From Phaeobacter cretensis (GTDB lineage: Bacteria; Pseudomonadota; Alphaproteobacteria; Rhodobacterales; Rhodobacteraceae), in assembly GCF_047372505.1 (NCBI RefSeq), contig NZ_JBKBEU010000001.1:248001-312000 (forward strand): a DNA stretch of 64,000 bases. Direction: 5' to 3'. The position numbers and the translations under genes were made by a program. This document shows positions 17,848-26,323 of this stretch, one piece after another (the stretch's first letter is position 1; every line of letters begins with the position of its first letter). Below the pieces are notes generated by a model. That model did not search any database. It saw only the letters and a program-made list of their open reading frames with translations, and was not told the DNA's origin.

Positions 17848-18429
17848 ATGAGACCTCAAACGGGCAAGAAAAAGATTTTCAATGCTGCGATGGAGCTGTT
17901 TGAAACGCAGGGGTATTTTGCAACAACTGTGGAGCAAATCACTGTAAAGGCGGGCGTCTCTAAAGGTCTTGTGTACAACTATTTCTCCAGCAAAGAAGAT
18001 TTGCTCATCGCCCTTATTGAGGACACAACGGAGAAGATGAATGTTGTTGCGGCAACATGGGAACCCCAAGAAACACTAGAAGCGTCAATGTCCGGGTTCT
18101 TAGACGTCTATTTCCAGTACCTTGAGAATGAGAGACGTTTTCTAAAGCTCCAACTGACCCTTATGTTGATGCCCGAACTAAAGAGCATTGTGTATCAGTC
18201 TCAACAAGTGCGCGCGAAACTCTTGCTGTCCAAGACGACTGGCTGGTTCACCCAATGGGGTTCTGCGGACCCAGAAAACCAAGCGCGGCTGTTTCTGGCG
18301 GTGTTGGATGGAATAGCCCTGCACTATTTGTCTGTGTATGAAAACTACCCCCTCGCTGAGGTGAAGCTAACCCTTCTAAAGACAGTCAAAGAATGGTGCC
18401 GCAGCGCCGTTCAAGCGGGGCGGCCATGA
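17848..18429 (+). CDS. TetR family transcriptional regulator
   Basis: The 193-residue protein begins with a standard TetR DNA-binding domain: KKKIFNAAMELFETQGYFATTVEQITVKAGVSKGLVYNYFSSKEDLL (residues ~8-54). A helical ligand-binding domain of usual size follows. Its stop overlaps the start of the next gene (ATGA at 18426-18429), so it heads a small operon with an rsgA-like GTPase and a GNAT acetyltransferase. An operator-like palindrome lies upstream. The inducer cannot be inferred. Confidence 0.9.
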   Translation: MRPQTGKKKIFNAAMELFETQGYFATTVEQITVKAGVSKGLVYNYFSSKEDLLIALIEDTTEKMNVVAATWEPQETLEASMSGFLDVYFQYLENERRFLKLQLTLMLMPELKSIVYQSQQVRAKLLLSKTTGWFTQWGSADPENQARLFLAVLDGIALHYLSVYENYPLAEVKLTLLKTVKEWCRSAVQAGRP

Positions 18430-19507
18430 CACGAGATTATTCGAAGTTCATGCTCCAACCCGGCGCGGCAAAACCGGCAGTGCACAAACCGTCCAGATTG
18501 GTGACACTTGGTTGGCAGCCGTTTTTCACACGACAAACCAGTATTGATGGTCTGGCAGAAACGCCGCCTGTACGCATGGTCGAGGTCCATCGCATCGGAT
18601 TACAAACCCTTGGTGACGGCATTGATCAACTCATTCCACCGGAGCCAGAAGCCGCCGTGGCTGACTGGCTGTTGCGGAACCAGCAGTACCCGCCAGAAAG
18701 CATCGTACTTAATCGCAAAAGCCTGTTCAAAAACCGTGCCGCGAAACGGATCGCAGGTTGCAATTGATTGCCGCCAATGTGGATACGGCATTTGTCGTGA
18801 CGTCCTGCAATCAGGATTTCAACGTGGCACGGCTTGAACGCTATGTGGCATTGGCGTTTGAGGCGGAGGTCACGCCAGTGATGCGGTCGACCAAACCTGA
18901 CCTGTGCAAAGATGTCGGCTCTTTCGTTCAGGAAGCTTCTAACATTTCACAGCAGGTGTTGGCTCTGGCCCTGAACGCGCTTGGCGACGAGCCACAAACC
19001 AAGCTGCGTGATTGGTGCAAATCAAGGCAGACAATTGCCTTTCTGGAATCATCTGGGGTTGGAAAGTCAACGCTGGCCAATGCCCTATCGGATGAACAAT
19101 CCGTGGAGACAACAGTCATTCGCGAAGACGGCGCGAAGGGAAGGCATACCACCACGCGACGGCAGCTTCACTTCTTGCAAAATGGCTGTGCGGTGCTGGA
19201 CACTCCGGGCACGCGCGAGCTTCAGCTGTCAGATGCGCAAGACGGAATTGCCAAGGTGTCTGACGATATCGCAGCTTTGGCAAATCGATGCAGATTCAGC
19301 GATTGCACCCATGAAACCGAACCCGGCTGCGCGATTCAAAACGCTGTAAAACGGGGCGACATCACACCAGATCGGCTGGCCCGGTGGAACAAACTGGTCG
19401 CCGATGAGCGGTTCAACTCAGCCTCGTTGGCAGAGCGAAAATCAGATCACAAAGCCCTTCATAAGATGATCCGGGCAGTCCAGAAACAACCGAAAGTAAG
19501 ACAATGA
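18426..19507 (+). pseudogene. rsgA-like ribosome-associated GTPase, broken by a frameshift
   Basis: RsgA is a circularly permuted GTPase that helps mature the 30S subunit. Here the reading frame from MTRDYSKFMLQPG runs to KSLFKNRAAKR and stops at 18766, while the rest of the protein continues in another frame (TDRRLQLIAANVDT and onward to 19507). One missing base near 18743-18746 explains this: restoring it gives RAA-E-TDRRLQLIAAN, the family sequence. The GTPase part still shows SSGVGKST, DTPGTRE and the zinc-knuckle CRFSDCTHETEPGC, but the G1 loop has E for the usual G, and the TKPD element is preceded by an unusual segment. Most likely a young pseudogene; a sequencing error cannot be excluded. 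Confidence 0.8.
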
Positions 19508-19941
19508 TTAGAGAATACGCATCAAATGACACGGACGCGTTGATCGCCATCTGGGAGAAGGCGAACGCGCTTGCGCATCCGTTTCTCGCCACGGATTTCG
19601 TGACCTTCGTCAGGGATGCGCTGCGCAACATGTATTTGCCCAACGCAGAAACATGGGTCATCCAAGACAAGAGTGCCCCTATCGGGTTCATCGCCATGAT
19701 CGGCAATGAAATCGGTGGCTTATTTCTTGATCCGGACCATCATGGCCGCGGCCGTGGTCGCGAACTGGTCGATCATGTGGTTGGCCTCAAAGGTCCACTG
19801 TGTGTTGATGTCTTCAAGGACAACAAGATCGGACGACCGTTCTACGAACGCTATGGCTTTGAGTTCGTTGACGAATACCTGCATGAGCAATCGGGCACAT
19901 TGACCCTAAAAATGGCTATGCCCGGCGCAAAAATAGCATAA
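19504..19941 (+). CDS. GNAT family N-acetyltransferase
   Basis: This 145-residue protein fits the GNAT fold: MIREYASNDTDALIAIWEKANA at the N-terminus, a central GLFLDPDHHGRGRGRELVDHV that binds acetyl-CoA (the R-G-x-G-R pyrophosphate loop), and NKIGRPFYERYGFEFVDE near the C-terminus. The ATG overlaps the stop of the broken rsgA gene by four bases, so the three genes from TetR onward form one transcript. Substrate unknown; it resembles small amino-group acetyltransferases of the YafP/YjaB kind. Confidence 0.85.
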   Translation: MIREYASNDTDALIAIWEKANALAHPFLATDFVTFVRDALRNMYLPNAETWVIQDKSAPIGFIAMIGNEIGGLFLDPDHHGRGRGRELVDHVVGLKGPLCVDVFKDNKIGRPFYERYGFEFVDEYLHEQSGTLTLKMAMPGAKIA

Positions 19942-20005
19942 CCCCTTTACGTTTGACAACGAAAGAAAACGCTGGCCAAAGCACAGCTAAAACTAGGTCA
20001 GCCCG

Positions 20006-20279
20006 ATGAACTCGGGCAATTATAAGATCGGCTTTATGCTGATGCCGCACGCTTGGCGTAACGGCATCGCAACGCGGGCCTGCAAGTTTATGACAGCATT
20101 GGCGTTCGATGAACTTGGTGCTCACAAACTCACCACTGAAAGCTATGCCAGCAATCAGGGCGCAATGCGCGTGCTTGATAGGAACGGCTATGCTCACGCA
20201 GGGCTGCAAAAAGGGCTTCTTCAAAGACGTATCCGGCGTGCGTGACAAAGTTGCCTACGGAATGACCTACAAAGATTAG
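20006..20279 (+). pseudogene. Remnant of a RimJ/RimL-type GNAT acetyltransferase
   Basis: The stretch encodes the C-terminal half of a GNAT protein: GFMLMPHAWRNGIATRAC (acetyl-CoA loop), then ESYASNQGAMRVLDRNGYAHAGLQKG. After that a frameshift near 20210 is needed to continue as FFKDVSGVRDKVAYGMTYKD to the stop at 20279. The N-terminal half is missing, with stops in all frames upstream. This is a decayed gene, supported by family pattern and by matching sequence on both sides of the shift. Confidence 0.7.
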
Positions 20280-20561
20280 TCAGAACTGAAAGTCGCTACG
20301 ACATAGCTGCGATATGAAATCAAACCCTTGGTATCCACAGTTACGAGTGCCTCAATCCAGCTAGAAATGCCATCCGGCATCAAGCTAAGTCTCGGTGCTT
20401 GGATTTTTGATCTATTCGAAGTGCCGCCATTACAAATCAAGTAGCGAAATGCGGATTCTCGGCGCGCGCGCACAGTTCGCCTTCTGCTGCAGCCAAGCTC
20501 TATCAGACAAAGCCAAACGACTGGAAAAGCGGTCGTAGAGAATGCTAGAGGAAAGCCTAAG

Positions 20562-21575
20562 CTAGCATGTCTGTCCTTCGGACAACTTAAAGCCAAGATC
20601 GATCGCACGCGCACAGCTTTCGGAATTCTCTTCGCTTGGTCGCGAAATAAACTTTCCGGCCTGCCTGCCCATCTCGTAACGTGGCGTTTCGATGGTCGTC
20701 AAACGCACCGGAAGGGCATCTAGGTAAGGCAAACCATTAAAGCCCGCCAAAGCAATATCATCGGGCATCCGAATGTCCTCTGAAAGGCAGTGCATGATGC
20801 CGCCGGTTGCCAGGTCATCATTTGAATAATAGATCGCGTCCGGTCGATCCGGTCGTGACAGGATATCAGACGTCATCCGGCGCCCTTCCATCATGGACGA
20901 AGGTTTGTCGCTGATGTCCTCGGACAAGAGCGTAGCACCAGCCTCGCGCAACGTCCTGCGGAATCCTTCAAGGCGCTTGCCGGCCCGCAGATCGCACCCG
21001 CTGTGGCTTCCGGCATAAACGAAACGCCGGTGTCCTTTATCCAGCATATGTTTGGCCGTCGCTTCGCCTGCTGCTGTTTGCGATAGGCCTATCGCGACCG
21101 AAATCGGCGCTCCGTCAATATCCATGATCTCGGCAACTCGGACATCAGCCGCAGCAATCGCTTTGCGCGTACCGTCAGAATGCTCCAAGCCGGCCAGGAT
21201 TATCCCCGAAGGCCGCCAGGACAGTAGATCACGCACCAATGCGTCCTCTTTGGCCTGCAAATATTCAGTAACCCCGAAAACCGGGCGGCACCCTTCGTGG
21301 GTAAGCGCATCAGTAATCCCGCTTAGGACGTCATTAAACACGGAGTTACCCAAGGTCGGTAAAACGACCGCTATTAGTGGCGTTTTTTCAGAGCGCAGAC
21401 CACGCGCCAGGCGGTTCTGGACATAGCCGATTTCTTCAGCTGCCGATTTAACGCGGTCGTGGACTTCCTTGGAAATATACCCCTTCCCGTTCATGACCCT
21501 TGAAACGGTCATCTGGCTGACGCCAGCCTTGTCCGCGACGTCGCCCATGGTAGGACGCGTAACTTTATTATTCAT
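20562..21575 (-). CDS. LacI family regulator of the tetronate operon
   Basis: A 337-residue LacI-type repressor: an N-terminal helix-turn-helix (residues ~9-30, TMGDVADKAGVSQMTVSRVMN, with the hinge helix region following) and a periplasmic-binding-protein-like effector domain with a GYVQNRLARGLRSEKTPLIAVVLPT entry. The start at 21575 is preferred over 21593 because family members begin a few residues before the HTH. It is divergent from an ABC importer and sugar-acid operon; two identical palindromes lie between them. The likely inducer is the imported tetronate or lactone, or an intermediate of its breakdown. Confidence 0.92.
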   Translation of the reverse strand: MNNKVTRPTMGDVADKAGVSQMTVSRVMNGKGYISKEVHDRVKSAAEEIGYVQNRLARGLRSEKTPLIAVVLPTLGNSVFNDVLSGITDALTHEGCRPVFGVTEYLQAKEDALVRDLLSWRPSGIILAGLEHSDGTRKAIAAADVRVAEIMDIDGAPISVAIGLSQTAAGEATAKHMLDKGHRRFVYAGSHSGCDLRAGKRLEGFRRTLREAGATLLSEDISDKPSSMMEGRRMTSDILSRPDRPDAIYYSNDDLATGGIMHCLSEDIRMPDDIALAGFNGLPYLDALPVRLTTIETPRYEMGRQAGKFISRPSEENSESCARAIDLGFKLSEGQTC

Positions 21576-21630
21576 CGAAAGCCTGCCTCGCAATAATTGT
21601 CTCTAACGACAGAAGAGAGTCTCTTGACAG

Positions 21631-21646
21631 ATGTTTACGTAAACAT
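21631..21646. promoter_or_regulatory. LacI-type operator 1
   Basis: ATGTTTACGTAAACAT is a perfect 16-base palindrome with the central CG typical of LacI-family operators. A good -35 hexamer TTGACA (21624-21629) abuts it on the side facing away from the ABC operon, so a bound repressor would occlude the promoter. Confidence 0.85.
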
Positions 21647-21662
21647 GTACCCAAGGTCTAAT

Positions 21663-21678
21663 ATGTTTACGTAAACAT
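21663..21678. promoter_or_regulatory. LacI-type operator 2
   Basis: The same 16-base perfect palindrome occurs a second time, 32 bases centre to centre from operator 1 (about three helical turns). Symmetry here even extends to 20 bases (21661-21680). Two co-facing sites allow cooperative binding by a tetramer or by two dimers. Confidence 0.85.
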
Positions 21679-21710
21679 ATGGGGGAAATAATGATCTGGG
21701 AGGATTTCAA

Positions 21711-22790
21711 ATGAAAAAGTTGCTTTTGGGGACGGCATTTGCTGCGATGATGTCTACGGCTGCGATGGCAGAAACTTACCGCGCAGAGTGTTTTGCACCG
21801 GCACCGGGGACAAGTTTCGTTCAGGGTGTTGCCAAAGATGGCCCCTACAAAATGGCATTTGTGAATGGCTTTGCGGGCAACGATTGGCGCATTGCGGCAA
21901 TCCAAGCCTCCAAGGCTTGGGCTGCGCGCCCCGAAAACGCTGTAAACATCGAAGAATTCACCGTTGTCTCGGTGGGCAATGACAGCGCTGCACAGATCGC
22001 CGCAATCGATAACTTTATCGCCGCTGGTTATGACGCGATCACCTTTATTGCGGTGAACCCAAGCGCATTTGAGCCTGTTATCCGCCGTGCGGAGCGCGCA
22101 GGAACAGTGCTGATCCCATTCGATAATGTGCTTGATACCGACAGGGTCGTGCAAATCAACGAAAGCCAACTTGAGCTAGGACGCCTCAAGGCGCAGACCG
22201 TCATGGATGAACTTGGTGGCACCGCCAGCAAAATTCTCATGGTCAACGGACTTCCCGGCAACGCCACAGATCGTGACCGTCGCCTTGGTATGATGAGTGT
22301 GCTCGCAAACGTTGAAGGCCTTGAGATCATCGAAGTTGTCGGCAACTGGGACACGGGCACCAGCCAGAAAGTTGTTGCCGATGCATTGGCAACACACGGT
22401 CAGTTCGACGCCGTCGTGTCGCAACACGGGTCCGCAGGAACGATCAATGCGATGCAAGCGGCAGGTCATCCGATTGTACCTATGGGCGTCGATGGTGAAA
22501 ATGGCGTGCGCATCCTGATGGATGAACTCGACATCCCAGGCATCTCAGCGGCACAGGCGCCTGCCATGTCGTCGATTGCACTAGAAGCAGCAGTTGCGTT
22601 GTTGCAAGGGAACGAACTGCCACAGACCGTCTTTTTGCCAATCCCACAAGTTATGGCGGACGACCTTCAGCCAAGCGTGAACTATTTCCCTGATCTGCCA
22701 AAATCGTTCAACACCGGAACAGGTTTTCCCGACTGTTTTGCACCTTTCACTCCGGAAGAGCTGTTGGGTCAAAGCGCCGACGACACCTAA
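21711..22790 (+). CDS. Sugar ABC transporter, periplasmic binding protein
   Basis: The 359-residue precursor has a clear signal peptide (residues 1-21, cleavage AMA|ETY). The fold is that of the ribose/galactose-type binding proteins (Peripla_BP_4): KMAFVNGFAGNDWRIAAIQASKAWA at the N-lobe and IAAIDNFIAAGYDAITFIAVNPSAF, then DRDRRLGMMSVL. It starts with a good GGGAGG ribosome-binding site after the two LacI operators. It should bring a sugar-like ligand, by context a tetronate or its lactone, to the two permeases downstream. A strong stem-loop follows the gene. Confidence 0.88.
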   Translation: MKKLLLGTAFAAMMSTAAMAETYRAECFAPAPGTSFVQGVAKDGPYKMAFVNGFAGNDWRIAAIQASKAWAARPENAVNIEEFTVVSVGNDSAAQIAAIDNFIAAGYDAITFIAVNPSAFEPVIRRAERAGTVLIPFDNVLDTDRVVQINESQLELGRLKAQTVMDELGGTASKILMVNGLPGNATDRDRRLGMMSVLANVEGLEIIEVVGNWDTGTSQKVVADALATHGQFDAVVSQHGSAGTINAMQAAGHPIVPMGVDGENGVRILMDELDIPGISAAQAPAMSSIALEAAVALLQGNELPQTVFLPIPQVMADDLQPSVNYFPDLPKSFNTGTGFPDCFAPFTPEELLGQSADDT

Positions 22791-22833
22791 TGCAGCCCTC
22801 AATCACCCTATAGCTCACATAAGTACACACTCA

Positions 22834-22861
22834 CCCGGCGGCATTTCATAATGCCGCCGGG
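22834..22861 (+). promoter_or_regulatory. Intercistronic stem-loop after the binding-protein gene
   Basis: The arms CCCGGCGGCAT and ATGCCGCCGGG pair perfectly (11 base pairs) around a six-base loop. The hairpin has no U-tract, so it is not a simple terminator. Placed between the binding protein and the ATPase gene, it probably protects the upstream mRNA from 3' decay and lowers downstream expression. Confidence 0.75.
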
Positions 22862-22896
22862 AATTGCGGCCCTCATTAGTCAGGTGGAGATTCTCT

Positions 22897-24414
22897 ATGC
22901 CACGGTCAGACGCTGCCATCGTGCGCCTCTCAGGTGTTTCCAAAATATATGGGGCGACGAAAGCGCTGTCAGACGTGGATTTTGCGTGTTTCGGCGGAGA
23001 AATACACGCGATTCTCGGCGAAAATGGTGCTGGTAAATCGACGCTGATGAAGCTTGTATCGGGCGTAATTCAACCAACGATCGGTGAAATTCAAATCGAC
23101 GGAAGCGCTGCGCAGCTTGTTTCGCCTGCTGATGCAATGTCACGCGGGCTTATTTGTATGTTTCAGGAGCTATCGCTCGTGCCAGACTTAAGTGTGCGCG
23201 AAAACCTGATGCTTGGCGTGCCCGGAACTGGGCTCGGGCGGCTAGATTCAACAGTAGTAGCGCGCGCGCAAGACATATTGTCAAAGATCGACGGCGGTGC
23301 GATCCGCATGAAGGCGCGCATTGCTGACTTGACATTAGCCGAGAGGCAGCAAGTCGAAATCGCCAAGGCTTTGTCACGCAATCCGAGGCTGCTGATCTTG
23401 GACGAAGCGACATCTGCACTGAACGCCTCCGTGGTTGAAAAAGTATTCCATCTGATCAGAGCAGAGCGCGACCGCGGCGTTGGCGTCTTGTTCATTTCCC
23501 ACAGATTTCACGAGATCGAAGCCCTAGCCGACCGGATTTCGATTTTTCGCAATGGCGTGCACGTCGAAACTTTTGACTACGGTGCCTATGACTATGGTGC
23601 CATTATCAGCAAGATGGTTGGCCAGCGGATCGACGATTTATTCCCACTAAAACCTGATGCCAACGCGAATGCTGAAGAGGTCATAAAGATCAACAATTTT
23701 GGGTGGGGAGACCGTATGCGTTACGTCTCCATCACGCTGCGCAAAGGTCAAATCACAGGTCTGGGCGGGCTGGACGGTCAAGGCCAGGGCGATGTGTTGC
23801 ACGGTCTGTTTGGCCTGCTTAAAGGAACGAGCGGCAACTGCCTGATGGGTGGTGAGCCAATCTCGATCACCCATCCTAAGATAGCCAAATCGCCACAACT
23901 AAGCATTGCGCTGGTTCCTGAGGATCGCAAGACTGAAGGCTTGATCATGGATCAAAGCATCGCGCGCAATCTGGAACTTGCGGCCCTTGGTGTTGATGGT
24001 ATCGATGCGGGCGACCTCAACATTTATCAGCCGTTTCTTGAAGCGCTGGAACTGAAATGTAACAGCCTGGACCAAACGGTTTCTGAATTGTCAGGCGGCA
24101 ACCAGCAAAAAGTGGCCCTGACGAAATGGCTCGCACTGGGACCGCGCTGCATGTTGCTGGCCGATCCGACACGCGGCATCGACGTCAAAACCAAGACGCA
24201 AATTTACGCCCTGCTGCGCAAGCTGGCTGACAGCGGTGTCGCGATCCTGTTGCTATCGACCGACTACGAAGAGCTGATCCACCTATGCGATGAGACGCAT
24301 ATTTTCTACGATGGCCGTATCGTTCAGCACCTGTCCGGTGACGACATCACCGCCGAAAACATCATTGCCGCATCGTTGAATATACATGGTGTGGAGGACA
24401 CACATCATGCGTGA
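22897..24414 (+). CDS. Sugar ABC transporter, duplicated ATPase (CUT2 type)
   Basis: A 505-residue RbsA/MglA-type ATPase with two ABC domains. The first has an intact Walker A (GENGAGKST) and Walker B (LLILDEATSAL), but its signature motif is weakened to LTLAERQQVEIAKAL. The second has a degenerate Walker A region (GLGGLDGQGQGDVLH), as is usual in CUT2 ATPases, with a good signature LSGGNQQKVALTKWL and LLADPTRGID. The start at 22897 has a GGTGGAG ribosome-binding site; the frame opens 11 codons earlier. Its end overlaps the next gene by eight bases. Confidence 0.9.
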   Translation: MPRSDAAIVRLSGVSKIYGATKALSDVDFACFGGEIHAILGENGAGKSTLMKLVSGVIQPTIGEIQIDGSAAQLVSPADAMSRGLICMFQELSLVPDLSVRENLMLGVPGTGLGRLDSTVVARAQDILSKIDGGAIRMKARIADLTLAERQQVEIAKALSRNPRLLILDEATSALNASVVEKVFHLIRAERDRGVGVLFISHRFHEIEALADRISIFRNGVHVETFDYGAYDYGAIISKMVGQRIDDLFPLKPDANANAEEVIKINNFGWGDRMRYVSITLRKGQITGLGGLDGQGQGDVLHGLFGLLKGTSGNCLMGGEPISITHPKIAKSPQLSIALVPEDRKTEGLIMDQSIARNLELAALGVDGIDAGDLNIYQPFLEALELKCNSLDQTVSELSGGNQQKVALTKWLALGPRCMLLADPTRGIDVKTKTQIYALLRKLADSGVAILLLSTDYEELIHLCDETHIFYDGRIVQHLSGDDITAENIIAASLNIHGVEDTHHA

Positions 24415-25372
24415 TCTTTTGCGTGCCAACCCACGCGAGGCCTTCGCTATTCTGGTTTTGGCCGTGCTGGTGACAATCTACCTTGCGACCCATCCGGCGG
24501 GTCCAACGACCTATGTGACGACGATCTGGGCCAACCAATCTCTGATCCTTGCTTTGGCGGCAATAGCGCAGTTCTTTGCCGTGATCGTGCGCGGTATTGA
24601 TCTGTCGGTCGGGGCTGTCATGGCGCTGACCAACTGTGTGGCGTCATATGTTGTGGTCGGGTCCAGCCTAGATATGGCTTTCGGTATTATAGCCGTCCTT
24701 TTTGTAGGTGCCGGATGTGGGCTGCTTAACGGGCTTCTTGTGGTTTATGGACGCATTCAGCCAATCGTCGTCACTCTGGCAACTGCATCACTCTTCGTTG
24801 GCGTGGCCTTGCTCTTGCGCCCTACACCGGGGGGGCAAATCGACTATGATCTCGCCGATGCAATGACGCTTGATCTGTTCGGTATTCCAACCGCCATGAT
24901 TATTACCGCCGCAATCATCGCACTGATCTGGGTGCCACTGCGACGTACTGGTTTAGGGCTTGGGCTATACGCTGTTGGATCATCGGAACAAGCTGCATTC
25001 CAATCTGGTATGCCGGTGACCAAAATACGTCTCGCGTCATTTACGTTGGGTGGCCTATTTGCAGGGTTGGCAGGGCTTTACTTCAGCTTCGTAACGACGA
25101 CGGGCGATGCAGGGATCGGGCCCAATTTCACACTCAATTCAATCGCAGCAGTCGTGCTGGGTGGTGTTGCGCTGCGCGGAGGCGTTGGCACGTTAACCGG
25201 AGCGATTGCGGGTGCATTCATACTCAAAACGATCGGAGCTTTGATGTTCTTCTCCGGGCTCCCGCCGCTTGCGCAACCCTTTGTAGAAGGGTTGATCCTT
25301 GCCACGGCAATTGCAATTGGCAGCGCTGATGTGCTGCGCGTCAAAAATCGGCTGGAGGTATTCGGACGATGA
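24407..25372 (+). CDS. Sugar ABC transporter permease, first
   Basis: A 321-residue membrane protein of the ribose/xylose permease family (BPD_transp_2), with about eight to ten hydrophobic segments. It shows the conserved VRGIDLSVGAVMALTNCVA segment and LGGVALRGGVGTLTGAIAGA near the C-terminus. The ATG at 24407 has GGAGG upstream and overlaps the ATPase stop. It pairs with a second different permease gene (25369-26322), as expected for a heterodimeric CUT2 channel. Confidence 0.9.
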   Translation: MRDLLRANPREAFAILVLAVLVTIYLATHPAGPTTYVTTIWANQSLILALAAIAQFFAVIVRGIDLSVGAVMALTNCVASYVVVGSSLDMAFGIIAVLFVGAGCGLLNGLLVVYGRIQPIVVTLATASLFVGVALLLRPTPGGQIDYDLADAMTLDLFGIPTAMIITAAIIALIWVPLRRTGLGLGLYAVGSSEQAAFQSGMPVTKIRLASFTLGGLFAGLAGLYFSFVTTTGDAGIGPNFTLNSIAAVVLGGVALRGGVGTLTGAIAGAFILKTIGALMFFSGLPPLAQPFVEGLILATAIAIGSADVLRVKNRLEVFGR

Positions 25373-26322
25373 GTACGTTTGCACAACGCTTGCCAAGAAT
25401 GGACAGTTTGATGCCCTATGTTGGGACGCTCCTGCTGATCCTCGGCGGAAGCATCGTTTACCCGCAAATCCTGGGGTTTGAGTATCTCACCCAGCAACTT
25501 CAAATCTCGGCATTCCTGGGGCTTTTGGCACTTGGGGCCACGCTGGTCATACTGCTTGGTCACATCGACCTGTCAGTGCCGTGGATACTTGGTGGGGCAG
25601 CGATCGTTTCGACATCTCTGGCAGGCACCGGCGATCCGGTTCTGACGGCAGTCGCGGTTCCTGTGGCACTGCTTTTTGGCGCACTCGTCGGCATTATCAA
25701 CGGCGCAGGCGTTGCGATCTTGCGGATACCGTCAATGGTCTGGACACTGGCAGTCAATTCGATGCTGTTGGGAGTTGCGGTCCTGAATACTGGCGGCTTC
25801 AACCCCAAGGGCGAAGCCAGCGAAACCATGATCTGGCTTGCGACAGGCAAGGTTGTGGGTATTCCGGCTGCGTTTATTGTATGGATGGCGACGGCTGGGA
25901 GTATGGCGCTGCTCTTGAAGCGCTCTGGGTTTGGTCGGTATCTGTCCTCTATCGGATACAACGAAAAGGCGACGTTCCTGTCGGGCGTCTCCACGCCTTC
26001 GGTTATTTTTGCGGCCTTCGCGATTGCCGGAATATGTTCGGCCTTTGGCGGTGTATTGCTCGCGGGCTATGCAAATCAGGCCTATCAATCCATGGGTGAT
26101 CCGTTTTTGCTGCCCACTATCGCAGCAGTGGTGATCGGTGGCACGTCTATCTTGGGCGGGCGTGGCAGCCTCGTCGGTACGATTGGCGGAGTGCTGTTCA
26201 TCACGCTTTTGACGTCCATTCTGTCTGTCATGCAAATCTCTGACGCTTGGCGCAATATCATCTTCGGCGTGATTATACTGGCAATGCTGCTACTTCAGAC
26301 TCTGCGAAAAAAGGTTGGTTGA
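25369..26322 (+). CDS. Sugar ABC transporter permease, second
   Basis: A 317-residue permease of the same family as its upstream neighbour, with LLGHIDLSVPWILGGAAIVS and VIGGTSILGGRGSLVGTIGG. The start overlaps the previous stop by four bases (ATGA). The two permeases are clearly different in sequence, so this is an obligate heterodimer arrangement rather than a recent duplication. Confidence 0.9.
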   Translation: MSTFAQRLPRMDSLMPYVGTLLLILGGSIVYPQILGFEYLTQQLQISAFLGLLALGATLVILLGHIDLSVPWILGGAAIVSTSLAGTGDPVLTAVAVPVALLFGALVGIINGAGVAILRIPSMVWTLAVNSMLLGVAVLNTGGFNPKGEASETMIWLATGKVVGIPAAFIVWMATAGSMALLLKRSGFGRYLSSIGYNEKATFLSGVSTPSVIFAAFAIAGICSAFGGVLLAGYANQAYQSMGDPFLLPTIAAVVIGGTSILGGRGSLVGTIGGVLFITLLTSILSVMQISDAWRNIIFGVIILAMLLLQTLRKKVG

Positions 26323-26323
26323 A

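Noticed and set aside
18741..18770. Programmed frameshift in the rsgA-like gene
   Set aside because: The site GCGAAACGG is not a known slippery heptamer and no following pseudoknot is evident; a one-base deletion is simpler.
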